NCBI RefSeq assembly: GCF_042242105.1
Contig: NC_092025.1
Span: 14,870,309-14,934,308, forward strand
Origin: Pempheris klunzingeri
Taxonomy: Eukaryota; Chordata; Actinopteri; Acropomatiformes; Pempheridae
Direction of reading: 5' to 3'
Length of the DNA: 64,000 bases
Shown here: in pieces, positions 1 through 11,632 of the stretch
Layout: the number at the start of each line of letters is the position of its first letter
How positions within the stretch are numbered: position 1 is the first letter of the stretch
Program-made: the position numbers and the translations under genes
Notes under the pieces: generated by a model
Databases searched by the model: none
What the model was told of the DNA's origin: nothing
What the model saw: only the letters and a program-made list of their open reading frames with translations

Positions 1-99
1 AATAAAACAACTCTAAGCTGAAGGTCTAGCTAATATCTTTAAGTGCACAATGTAATTTCTATTTCCTTAATGTATAGATTTACAAACTAAATGAGCATA

Positions 100-1531
100 C
101 AGTACCTGCCACTACTTTTATTATTTTCTACAAGTAATATTGAGGAGATCAAAACTATGAAGGGACACATATGGAATTATGTAGTAAACAAAGTGTTAAG
201 CAAACCAGAATATGTTTTATATTCTAGATTCTTTAAAGTAGCTCCACCTTTTGCTTTGATGGCAGCTTTACACACTCTTGGCATTCTTGGTTGAGTTCAT
301 CAGTTGTGTTGTGCAGACCTGGGGTTGGTACACAGATCTATACACTGACTGATCTAATCCATTTCATGGCAAGAACCACTCAACTAAGTAAAGAGGAACG
401 ACAGCCCATCATTACTGTAAGACACTAAGGTCAGTTGATCCGGAAAACTTCAAGAACATTGAAAGTATCCTCAGGTGCAGTCGCGAAAACCATCAAACGC
501 TATGATGAAACCGGCCCTCACGAGTTACTTCTGCTGCAAAGGAGAAGTTCATTGGAGTTACCAGCCTCAGAGACAGCAAATTAACAGCACTTCAGATTAG
601 AGCCCACAGAAATGTTTCACAGAGTTCAAGTAGCAGACACATCTCAACATCAGCTGCTCAGAGGAGACTGAGTGAATCAGGCCTTCATGGTCGAATTGCT
701 GAGAAAGAAGCCACTACTGAGGAAGAGCAACAAGAAGAAGAGAACTGATTGGGCCAACAAACACAAAGAATAGACATTAGACCAGTGGAAATCTGTACTT
801 TGGTCCGATGGGTCCACAGTTCAGATTTTTGGTTCCACCCGCCATGTCTTTGTGAGACGCAGTAAAGGTGAGCAGATGGTTTTTACATGTGCATGGAGGA
901 GGAGGTGAGATGGTTTGTGGAGGTTTGCTTTGCTGGCGATGCTGTTGGTGATTTATTCAAAATTCAAGGCACACTTGACCAGCATTGGCTACCACAGCAT
1001 TCTACAGCAAAATGCCATCCCTTCTGGTCTGAGCTTAGTGGGACCATCATTTAGTTTTCAACAGGACAATGAGCCCAAACACACCTCCAGGCTGTGTAAG
1101 GGCTATTTGAGCAAGAAGGAGAGTGATGGAGTGCTGCGTCAGATGACCTGACCTCCACAATCATGTGACTTAAACCTAACTGAGATAGTTTGGGATGAGC
1201 TGGACAGCAGAGTGAAGGAAAAGCAGCCAACAGGTGCTCAGCACCTCTGGGAACTCCTACAAGACTGTTAGAAAACCATCCAGGTGACGACCTCATGAAG
1301 CTGACTGAGAGTACGCCAAGAGTGTGTAAAACTGTCATCAAAGCAAAAGATGGTCACTTTGAAGAATCTAAAATATAAAATATACTCTGGTTTGTTTAAC
1401 ATTTTTTGTTTACTACATAATTCCATATGTGTTTCTTCATAGTTTTGACGTCTTCAATATTAATCTACAATGTAGAAAATGATTTTAAACCTCTGAATGA
1501 GAAGATGTGTCCAAACCTTTGACTGGTGCTG
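100..1531 (+). mobile_element. Tc1/mariner DNA transposon, decayed, with about 200-bp inverted repeats
   Basis: Both ends are flanked by TA (98-99 and 1532-1533), the Tc1/mariner target duplication. The left end (about 100-300) and right end (about 1310-1531) are long imperfect inverted repeats: both carry ACACATATGGAATTATGTAG when read inward, and both end next to a CTTTGATGRCAG-like block. Between them is a transposase fossil on the plus strand. The N-terminal helix-turn-helix begins near 366 (MARTTQLSKEERQ), the middle holds IQGT/YHSILQ-like and QQDNEPKHTSR motifs (about 960-1085), and a LNLTEIVWDELDSRVKE-like end lies near 1170-1220. Several stops and frame breaks interrupt it, so it cannot make a working enzyme. 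The length of about 1.43 kb is usual for autonomous fish Tc1 elements. Confidence 0.9.
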
Positions 1532-1889
1532 TATGCATAGCTTCTAATGCCAGAAATGTGTTTAATGTGTTTAATGTGCTTGTTTTTAAATGCATGATTC
1601 ATACTTAAGAAATGCTTGTTATGTACCTATTTCATCTCAACCCTATTTTTGTTGTAACAATATTTTAGTGTCGTTATGTGTGTATCTTAAAAAGGAGGAT
1701 CTCAACAGGACTTTTATCTGATAAAATGAGATCAAAATGGAAAAATGGGAGCAAAAAAGAAATGATCCAACTTGAAGGGGGTCATGATAATGATGAATAA
1801 ACAGCCAGCACAGCATCAGTTGAACGGCATTGTTTTAAGTCTTCAGAGTCTCGGACCGCCCGTCGGCGTCAAAGACACAAATACAAAGA

Positions 1890-2240
1890 AAGCAAGCTAA
1901 ACAGTTTTAATGGGAAACACAACGGTAAAATGAAAAGTAGTAAAAAACGGCCATTTTACCCCAAAACTCTGGAGGGTTAAGATATCTGTTAGATAGATAG
2001 CTGTTTTGACGATTCGAAGATGGTGATGGAAAAGGCGCGTCTGCCACAGGTGTTCAGTTTGGTTGAGATCTGGTGACTGTGAAGGCCACAGCTTATGATT
2101 CACATCCTTATCAAATCATTTAGTGACTCCTGTACCATTTTCCCTTGTCACCCATCGAGCCCCTGAGTCCATCTGCTGTCCAAAATGGACACATCTGTGC
2201 AGCGGGTATCTAGCCAGGTGATAATCTAAATCTCATGGTG
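1890..2240 (-). mobile_element. Possible Tc1-like transposase fragment
   Basis: On the minus strand around 2040-2103 the translation reads LWPSQSPDLNQTEHLW, very close to the PQSPDLNPIEHLWD motif around the last catalytic acid of Tc1-type transposases. The rest of the segment does not continue as recognisable transposase. No terminal repeats could be defined, so the ends are approximate. It is probably a small remnant of a different Tc1 family from the element at 100-1531. Confidence 0.45.
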
Positions 2241-4734
2241 AGTTGAGCACAGTTTTCTCAGGTGTTGAGAAATCCATTTTATTGCTTATTTTCTTGGCAG
2301 GGTTTGGTTGGTCATGCACTTCCTAATGCATTTGCAATTCATTCACTGGAAAAGAAAACACTCTGTCACGTAATAACAAAATGTCAGCAGTTGCTCTTTG
2401 TGTTTCCTTCAATACAAACTTCTCCACTGAGTCAAAGAACTTGACTTATTTTCAGCATCCTGATTCACTGTGTTGCAGTTCCCTGCTGACTGACTGACTA
2501 ACACACTTCAAGGATTATTATAACAAGGATAGTACATTCACAGCTGGATCCTGTCAAGTGACCTGAGAGAATTGACAATTGGCAAAAACCTCAGGGTTCA
2601 CAAATATAAAGAGAGGAGTCATGAGAGGAAGGCTAAACCACCAAATAAAGCCACAGGGACACACTAACATGGACTCTGACCTCACCACAAATCAATACAC
2701 GGAGTCATGTAGGCAATCAAAAGTGGCTGCCCTATTTTTTCCTGTAATGTTTGCTCTGCCAGGCCATTTATTGCTCACGAAAAGAGATATGCTTTTATGC
2801 TGCTTCCTGAGCTTTAATCACTACATAAATGAGACCATGACTAAAACTTAGCCTGAAGAGACAGACTTAATACTCTGAATTTTTTAAATTAGGTTGTTGA
2901 CAGTGGAGAGTACCAAGAAATGACATCCAATGAAAGGTCTTATGATAGTCTGAAGGCCACCAAGACATCTCGAGGCTCAAATCAAGTCAAATCTATTCAA
3001 TAAATAAGTAAAATGGCAGCATTAAATGGCCCACATTTAAAAAAAAGAAAGAAAATTATGCAGTAGTAGTTCAGACTGGAATGGGCCAGAGTGAATTTAT
3101 AGATTGAAAGAGTCTCTGTTGAGGCCACACTAGAGCAGTCTTCTGAACAAAAACATTACCATTTCAAAGTTCATGTTCAGATATGGCAATTTATTTTCTC
3201 CACGACGGTGAAAGGTGCCGATAATGTGCTGTTTTAATAACCTCTTTCAGCGTGGTGTATTCATCAAAATGAAAGGATTGGCCATGAAGGCCGCCAAAGT
3301 TTGTGATTTCAGTTGGGTCTTAATGATGATAAAACTCCAATTGGAGATAATGGGATGAACTGTAAATTTATGTCTTTGTATTGTAGTGTAAAGCTATAGA
3401 AGACACAGTCCTCCACTGTATATACATCTGTGGTACTTCAAATGCTTCTTATATAAACTCCGTCTACTTTGCAAAGTTATAACTGGCAGAGGAACAGTGC
3501 CTTGATCTTGTTTCATTCTCCCTCATGAAGTGGAAACCTGGCAGCCACCAGAACATGAGAAAGCAGATTATGGTTTCAGATCACAACTCTGCTGTATAAT
3601 ACATTCAACATCTCTCCAAATCCAACCTCATTTTCATTAGCATTTAGATATTGTCATCATCCATTCCACTCCACATCCCTGCCATACTTATTCCAAGTCC
3701 TCCAGCAACAGTGACCTTCCATGGGGAAAAACAGGACTCTCACTGCCAGAGTTTTGCCGGTAGGCATCATTGAAAAATTACATTTAAAATCCCTAAGCAG
3801 GTTAATTAATATTCATCATGTACCCAGGACTGTTAAGAGGAGGACGCACCAAAACAATCAGCAGATAAGTGTGATATAGTGTATTTGAATGCTTATGTGT
3901 CTGCGTGTGTAAATAAGTAAGAGACAGAGATCAAGAGAGATCTTTGTTAACAGGTAGATGCTGGAAGTGCACTACATTACAGCTCAAAGGTCATCCAGCC
4001 AAACAATAAGCTTGGCCATCTTTCAAACTGGTCCTCACACACAGGCGCACAAACGAATGCATGTCCTGTAATATATACAATACAACCTCAAGAGCTCAGG
4101 GTAAAACTTAAAGTTCTCCCCAGGAAGGTTACGCCTGCAACACCGCATGAATAATGCAACACTGACTGGATTTAACATCCGGACTTAGTGCGTGCAGACA
4201 CATGCATGTGTGAGAGAGACAGACAGATAGGAAGTGGCCAACTGCTTGCAGATGTGACATAGAAACATTGAACAAGATAAAGAACATTATAATATGTTTA
4301 GCCTCATACACTAAAAATGGTACTGTGTAGGCTGCAGAAAATTTGGGCTGAGGAGAGGATAAAATTTACTTTTTGCATCGTTTTGCCTGAGGCATGAGGG
4401 CCAAGGCCAGAGGCATCCTGTCCATGACTTGGTGGTAATGTGAAAAAGCACTACATTTTCCAAAAATGCACGTAAATGTGATGTAATAGCTTCGTTACCT
4501 TAAAACCAGTGTTAGGAAGGATGCATTCAAAATCTTATATATAGTCTTTGGTTGCTCTCAAATTTGTCCCACCATCTTTGCTGACCCGTGCTGTGTGGAA
4601 AAACAGAAGACATTCCTGCACGGCGAAATGGTGCAAAGCAACAGAATAAATGTTATATTATTTAGAAGCTTATAATGGTATAAGAAGAATATACCATTTT
4701 ATAAGCCTTTTAACTTATAAGCTTTTAGTGAGTA
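2241..4734. other. No gene seen
   Basis: This stretch has only short random reading frames on both strands. I see no splice-flanked exon, RNA gene or clear repeat. Confidence 0.5.
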
Positions 4735-4905
4735 AGATATGGATGTAACCCCTTTGCAATCACCAACAATTTGATTAGTATTAGTAATTTAATTACATAT
4801 TTTTTTCTCTGTAACTGTAAAGGATTACAAATACATTTTATTTTGTAATCTAATTATGAAACACTGTTATGTGTAACTAGTTACTCCCCAACACTGTTCA
4901 TGAGG
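4735..4905. repeat. hAT/MITE-like terminal fragment
   Basis: The segment is AT-rich with repeated GTAATTTAATTAC-like words and ends in TAACTAGTTACTCCCCAACACTG-like sequence. I associate this terminus with widespread non-autonomous DNA elements in fish. A related segment lies at 22,540-23,260. The family name is not established here. Confidence 0.4.
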
Positions 4906-7900
4906 TGTGATGGGTGTGAAAAATGAGACCAGTTTGATACTCCAAAGCCAGAGCAAGATATTCAAAAGAATTTACAAGGAGTAGCAAATGTTTAAAATAT
5001 TTAATAGTAAATTCAGTAATATATGTACTTTCAGGCAAAACTGAATATATTTCTTAAAGCTGTTAATGTTGAATGTTTTATCTGTGCTTTTGCACCATCC
5101 ACCACTTTCCCCACTTTTTCCAGCTGTAAGAAGCTCCTCAATTTTTCAATTGCCTTCAATTCTTCGCAGCCTGAGTTGTGAGAAAATTGTCTCTATCAAC
5201 CCTTCACTCAGAAAATGAGCAATTCTAGATTGCATGGTCGCATTAGTAAGTATATGGGATCTAATTTTTTCCACTAGGAATTAGCTGTATTTGCATAATG
5301 AAAACACTGTCTGAGATGTAGTATGCAACTAGGACACAGTGGGTACCTTTGAAAAAGTCAATGAAGCTTCACCTGCTCACTGTTTTTAAGCTGTCAGCTA
5401 AATAACTAAAGTAAAATGTCTTTGACAGCCTGTAATGACATTAGCCACGGTATCTTTAACAGTTTGTTGCCCCTGCTGCCCACGGACCATAAAATTAGGA
5501 ATTACCGCCAACTCCGGAGTAGTGACAGGAAAAGTGAGAAGTTGGTAGAACTGCTAACGAGTTAGCTGTGCACTGTGACTACCCTGATGACCTGCATGCA
5601 CCTGCTGGAGAAATGATGGATGTCTCCTCAAAATGTAACACCACTTCCATTTGGAGATTACTGGGTGACTCATCATCTCCCTTAAATAGACACACTCAGA
5701 ATACACATGCACATAAACAACACACACAAACAGTATATTCCAATTGATCATCCTGCTACTTGTCAATCAGTGTCCACAGATCTGTCTTAATGTTCCTTGC
5801 AGATTTCATTTTCTCGTTTAATTATCCAGTAATGTTTTGGTAAATTAAAAGCTCAATTTATCCCAGAGTTTCCCTTTGCATTCAAAAGGAGCTGCTTAAG
5901 CCGAGAACAATTTAATTTTTAATGGGTTTCAGGGGAGGTTTTAGTGCGACATGATGGTCTAAATGCTATTTTAGAGGGTTTCTTTCCATCTGAGAAATAA
6001 ATTTAGGTGATAGATAGAAATCTTGTCATTTTTTGGCCTGAAAATGCTCAAATATAATGCGATAGGAACCTTCAATGCAAAAATGTCAGAATCAGAAAAA
6101 TCCCATATCAGCTGAACCCTAGCAGAAATACACACACCCACACACACACACACAGCGTGAATAAATCTCACACCTTGGTAGGTTTAAGCTGTTCTAGTCT
6201 GTTTTCTCTTCTGAGCCAGGCAGCTGCCAGTCCATCATCCCTCCAGACCCCCAAATTCAGCAGCAGCAGTTTTCTTCTTATCCTGTTTGGTTCCGAATGG
6301 TTTGAGTTTGAATCAGGCTGAATTTATATCCAAAGGGCACACAGACATAACGCAAAGGAAGTCAACAAACTAATAAAAACATTTATCTGGACATACTCTC
6401 TGTGAGCGTCTCTGAATCTCTATATATCTTTGTGTACAATGGTATGAAAAGCGACAGTAAAGGCACAAATCCAAACCTCATTTTATTTAGGCCATACAAA
6501 AGTAAATACAGTCCAGGGTAAGAGACGAGCAACAAAAAGAAAAATGAAAATGGTAACTGAATCAACGAGAAGACATAAAATTGAGAGTGCAGCACAGTCG
6601 CCTATCTCTGCCTGAGCAGCATCATGAGCACGTGTGCGAGAGGGGTTCCTTTAAAAACTCACACACACACGCACATGCACACACACACGCACATGCACAC
6701 ACACACACACAGGCGCACAACAGCACAGACTCACCCCTGTAGGCACATGCAAAAAAACCCATCATCCACCTACACACACAAGCTCAGACACACACATATA
6801 CACTCTACCGCATGCTGGTAACAGACCCAAATGAGGTTTAATTAAAACACGATTACATTACTTTTAATTCATGATATGGTAATGTTACTGGCTTTGCTGC
6901 AGCTCTCTGTGCAAGTCTGAGGGATAAAATTAACAGGATTACAAGTTCATCTGAGCTCAAAACTTCACGAATTACAAAGTAAACAAACAATTCTGAGAAC
7001 AAGCGTTTCAATTCAGACGCCAAAAAAGCAAACAAAAACACAGCCCGTCAGAACCGAAAGAAGGATCAAACTGCAGCTCTCCCACTCATATGGGCACTAA
7101 AGGCTCTTTTAGTTCAAAAAGCAACTCAACAATGTTGCACATAAACATTTCACTGTATTAAATTAAGAAATAAGTGTACAGGAGGACAGTATCAACAAAT
7201 GTCTAAAGATACACCTATCACTGTTTACTTATCTACTGTATATCGTCCTATATACACATCATATATAGAACTCCATATTAAATAAAACACATCTATTGCT
7301 ACAACATATCTTGAATTTTTCAGTTTTAGTTTTTTATACAGGAATATACTCATATGACTGGAGCCACAGGTTAAACAAAATTTATAAAGCAGCTCTGTGC
7401 CCAAGGCACCTTATTTCAGCAGATACACATCACAGATAACACTGCACAGACAAGATTTGACTTTATCTCAGACTTGACTCGGATCTGTCCTCTGTAGCTT
7501 GGCGTAGGTCCTTTGGGGTGAATTTAAATGGGCAGTACACTTTTGTCTTCATAGCCAGCATCTATAGCAGCGTGTCAAAGCAGCCTGGAGATTATTGCAA
7601 GTGAAGACCATTCCCTGCAGCTAATAATTTCCTTGTCAATAATGCATGAAGTCATATAAATCGCAATACGTTTGTTTATCTGGCCTCTCCAAGGTCGTTC
7701 CTCTCCTTCCTCTTCTCATCTATTGCTCATCCTGCAGCCCTCATTTCTTCTCCATTATGACTATCTGAACATTACCTCTCATCATCCTTTAACTCCCGCT
7801 CTTCCTACTGTCTCCCAACTCTTTCTCAGCCATGTAAATAAATGATGACCATCTTGGCATGATTGTAAGTTGTTTTCTCTGAGACAAACCCAGGCTGCAA

Positions 7901-7976
7901 AAATCAAACATTTCTGCTCCACCGAAGGGCACATCTGTGCATGTGTGCACACTGCAGAGGCGTAAATGCCCACACA

Positions 7977-8008
<32 letters not shown>

Positions 8009-9780
8009 TACACACATGCGACAGTGCAGCTACACCCCTGAATCCCTGCTGAGCCATCACAAGTCACGGCTCTCTAAATTAAATAACATCAAATTAGATT
8101 AAAGTAAATGAAACATCACTGAGGAGCAGGGGGACGAGAGAATGGAAGGAAGGGGTTGTGCGGGGATAGCGAAGCGGGGATAGGTGGGAAGGAGAGGCAG
8201 CAAAAGAGTTTATGTAGATTTAAGGTGAAAGAAAGGTCGTGGATAGAAAGAGGAGGAGAGAAAAGGGGAAGGTGAAGTTAAGGAGAAAGAGTGAATGATG
8301 GAGGAGCAAAGAGAGGGGACGCGCAGATGGAGGTTACAGTAAACACAGCTGATTAAGAGCCAGAAAGACTGTGTGTGTGTGTGTCTGCGTGTGTCTAAAT
8401 CCGTATAACATAACACTTCCTATCGTAAACCTAATCTGCATGGAGAACAGTGTGATGGAAATACACGCAGTTTCATGTGTGGCTCATCAGACTCAAGTGA
8501 CAGGAATATTCAACTCAGCTGCCATGGGAACTGCCATGGCAACATATTAGCTTTGAGTCATATGTTCATTGGACCAAACTCGGAGCTAAAACCAGCTCTT
8601 ATTTCCATGACAACATTATCAAACATTTTACAGTAAATGTACCAGTCAGACGACCGTTTAAAGCGTGCAACGTAACAACAAAAGGCTGTAACGGCACTGT
8701 GGAGTGTCGCTATTGCAAAGCAGAGAATATTTTGTAACTGCAATGATGTCCCACACTTCTTTCCAGGTAATGCTCTACCTCTCTGGCAGGGAAGTGCCCT
8801 ATAAAGGACCCGCTGCAGCAGGTGAATAGAAATGCCGTGTTTCCTCAGGTATTAATATCACCCCTGGGAAGGAGCATTAAACTGGAGACAGAGGCAGACG
8901 GCCGTGGAGGGGATCTTCATTTGGAGGTGGGCTGTAAATCAACTCCTGCTAGAGGCTGCTAGAAGAACACTGAAGCCAGGGTGAGTGATGGAGCTCCACC
9001 TGCTTCTTCTCAACCCACCCACCATCGGCTGTAACCTGTTCCACTCACCCCAATCCAGTGACCTTTCTTCCCCCTTAGTTTACCCCTCTTCCTTCCACTT
9101 TCCCATGTCCCAGTCTATTCTCTTTCACATACACGCCCTCTCTTAAAGTCTTCTAACCCTTCTCATCTCCTCCCAGTGCTTCAATCTCACGTTTCATTCA
9201 CTTCTCCCTCCACAACCCAATTTTCTCAGTTCATTGTCGACAGTTGCTTTTTCCTCATCATCTGTGTCTCCCTCGATTCCTCCCGCATCCTCTCTTCTCA
9301 CCTCCTGCTGGCACAATCCCCATAGACACGGAAAAGGAGGTCAGCTTTGTCACAACATAGGTTCACATTTCATTGCCACAGCGTTGGGGCTGTCAGGATG
9401 CAGGATTGATGGTTTGGGGGTTTTCCGCTGGCCCAGAGAGTACGCCTAGCTGTACAGAGCAGACATCATCTCCAGAGAAATGAACACAGAGAAATCCAAA
9501 GATAGGCTGAAAGTAAAGACGGACAAAAATAAAAAATGCTATAAAGGAAATAAGCTACCATGAAGGAAGTGGGGACCATTAGATCTGTTCTTGAAGGCTA
9601 GAATTGTAGTTATGCTGATGATTTATCACTCAAAATGTAAAATCAATGAACAAGTTGTAAAAAAGGTTAAGTAATAGTTAATCTTCCCTCAGTTTATAAA
9701 ATCTTAGAACTGCATAAAAGATATTTTTTCCAACTTGAACTGTGAGCACAACATCCTCATAGTTGTTTTGGCAAACAGGT
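4906..9780. other. No gene seen; microsatellites
   Basis: There is no credible coding exon. Interrupted CA-rich tracts lie at about 6657-6714 and 6760-6800 and a cleaner one at 7971-8016, with purine-rich stretches around 8100-8290. Apparent ORFs over the CA tracts are low-complexity artefacts. Confidence 0.5.
7971..8016. repeat. (CA)n microsatellite
   Basis: Dinucleotide CA run with two TA interruptions. Confidence 0.95.
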
Positions 9781-9789
9781 TAGTGAAAA

Positions 9790-10060
9790 GTTGCCCATTT
9801 CCACATTCAGCTGAGCAACATCAGCATCAATTTGGAGAAATGTTCCTTCCACCTGATGTCCAATATTCACTTCATATGGTCTTTTAGCTCTGTTTTGGTC
9901 TCCACCAACTCCTGAGGGAAATATGTGGCTCTTTAGCTGCTATAATGCTCCACGATTTTCACCAGCTTGTCACTGACCTCTTGCTGTTTGGTGCTGGATA
10001 GATAATATACGGTGTCTGAAAACACCTGCCCGCTGTGGCTGAAAGCAAGACTGGTGAGTG
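9790..10060. repeat. Dispersed repeat, copy 1 of a pair
   Basis: This segment shares long diverged similarity in the same orientation with 16,380-16,690. Shared blocks include CACCAACTCCTGAGGGAAAT, then TTTAG..GCT..AATGCTCCAC, CACCAG/CACTAGT..C, and a CTGAAAACA.CTGC.CGCTG block ending near GTGAG. Neither copy has an open reading frame. It looks like a MITE- or SINE-like family; class unknown. Confidence 0.6.
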
Positions 10061-10795
10061 AAACAAAACAGTAACATGGTGTACAACTAAAATTAGCTGA
10101 AAGACACCTCATGCAATCCAGGGGAACTGCAGAGTCAGATGATAATTCTCTGTGGCTCAGTCACTGGGAGAAACACATTTTACATTACATGTCATTTCAT
10201 CACTCCATTTTACTCTAAAAGTATTGATCAGTGGAGCTTTGAGATGTAAAAAGTGAAGCATCTGTAGGCACTGACTGGCAGGTGTCTCAGTGACAGGGTA
10301 TAACTCTAAACTGTGGTGATTGTTTCTTGCTCTGCTACCTCAGCTGCATCTTAATGCCCAATGGATAGTTGGCATGACAGTTGTGCAAAGTAAATGCAAC
10401 ACGAGGCTTAAATACTAATAAAAAGGCACCATTTTATACAGTATATTTGGACTGTTTATGTGTTTCCTGTCATCATTTTGTTTCACATTTTGTTTCATGT
10501 TCACTGACTCACTATCTTTGTCTCTTTGAACTGTCCAGAATTTAAGCGACGTTGTGTGTGATTCATTAATACCAATGAGTAAAGCATAGATCAGCACCAT
10601 CAAGCTGGTGTAAGCTCACACACAAACACTTCATAAAAGGTCCACACCAGGGATAAAAAAACAAGGAGGAATGATGATGGTTGAACTTGTTTGAACTAGA
10701 AAGGTGGGCAAAGGTCTCCATCTGTTGCCAGTTTAATGCCCCATAATAAACTTGCCACTCTATCTGTCAATACTGTCTTCATAACACCGCTTTTA

Positions 10796-10846
10796 TTGGT
10801 CTCTTTACTACTAAAGAGACCAACTTACTACCTGTGAGTAGTAAGT
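10796..10846. other. Two adjacent hairpin-forming inverted repeats
   Basis: The first hairpin has perfect 12-bp arms, TTGGTCTCTTTA (10,796-10,807) and TAAAGAGACCAA (10,812-10,823), around a 4-nt loop CTAC. The second follows at once: ACTTACTAC (10,823-10,831) and GTAGTAAGT (10,838-10,846) around a 6-nt loop. No gene or transposon end was recognised next to them. Confidence 0.7.
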
Positions 10847-11405
10847 CTGCTTATGATGCGCTGCGCGTAGTGAAATCAAGTAAATATGTAAAATAGTTTT
10901 GTGCATGTCTGAGTTGACATTGAACTTGGCCACCTCCAGCATGTTGCCATCTGTCAACAGTTTGTGAGGAATAACTAAACATACATGTACCATCCCTTCT
11001 GCTTGTAAACATGCACAGATGCTCATAAACACACACTCTCCTTTTGCATGTTATCAATGAAACTTTGAACACTTAACTCAGTCAGTTCCGCTGTTGTTGC
11101 TGTGCTGAAAAATCTGTTTCTTTTGTCCAACAATGGAAGAAAAGATAGAGATGCACCTTAAAGCTCTAAATATAATTGGCCAGTCGACATGATGTTGTGC
11201 ATTACTTATTCATTTTGTTTGCATTTTCAACAAAATAGCACATGAATGTGATGCTGTTTGGAAGCCAGATGTCAAACCTTCCCATCAGCACATGAAAGAC
11301 GAGCAAGCTCATGTAATCATCACATGCTCGGCGTCCTGCCGCTGCAGTTGGTGACGGAGACTGACACATGAACAGGGTGGGGTAGGTGTTCAGGGACAAG
11401 CTCAC

Positions 11406-11487
11406 CTTGATGTGGAACAGCCAATCAGAGGCCGGGGTGTCCTTCCATCTCATGTGTAGCAGCTCTATAAAAAGTCCTCCAGCCATC
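11406..11487 (-). CDS. Candidate orphan coding exon, gene unknown
   Basis: On the minus strand a strong pyrimidine-rich tract (CTGCTTGTTTTTCCTGGTCC, then ACTCTCCAG) precedes G|ATG GCT GGA and the exon closes at ATC AAG|GTGAGC. The 82-nt exon encodes one base plus 27 codons in the only frame open throughout: MAGGLFIELLHMRW followed by KDTPASDWLFHIK. The composition (aromatic, charged, no low complexity) looks like a real protein. I do not recognise the gene and found no convincing partner exon. The entering phase is 1, so the ATG need not be a start. It could be an internal exon of a gene with large introns, or chance. Confidence 0.35.
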
Positions 11488-11566
11488 CTGGAGAGTGGAC
11501 CAGGAAAAACAAGCAGAATAGCTGATTAGAAGAGATATCATGTCTGTGTCACATCATCAATGCACT

Positions 11567-11567
<1 letters not shown>

Positions 11568-11631
<64 letters not shown>
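11568..11631. repeat. (CA)n microsatellite, about 32 uninterrupted units
   Basis: A perfect AC run of about 64 bp, the longest pure dinucleotide tract in the window, so likely polymorphic. Confidence 0.98.

Positions 11632-11632
<1 letters not shown>

Noticed and set aside
6624-6821. His/Thr-rich open frame
   Set aside because: Translation of an interrupted CA microsatellite, not a gene.
8480-8575. Possible microRNA-like hairpin with TGCCATGG in both arms and GACTCAA at both ends
   Set aside because: The arms differ in length by more than ten bases and the middle does not pair well; the signal comes mainly from the short palindrome TGCCATGGCA.
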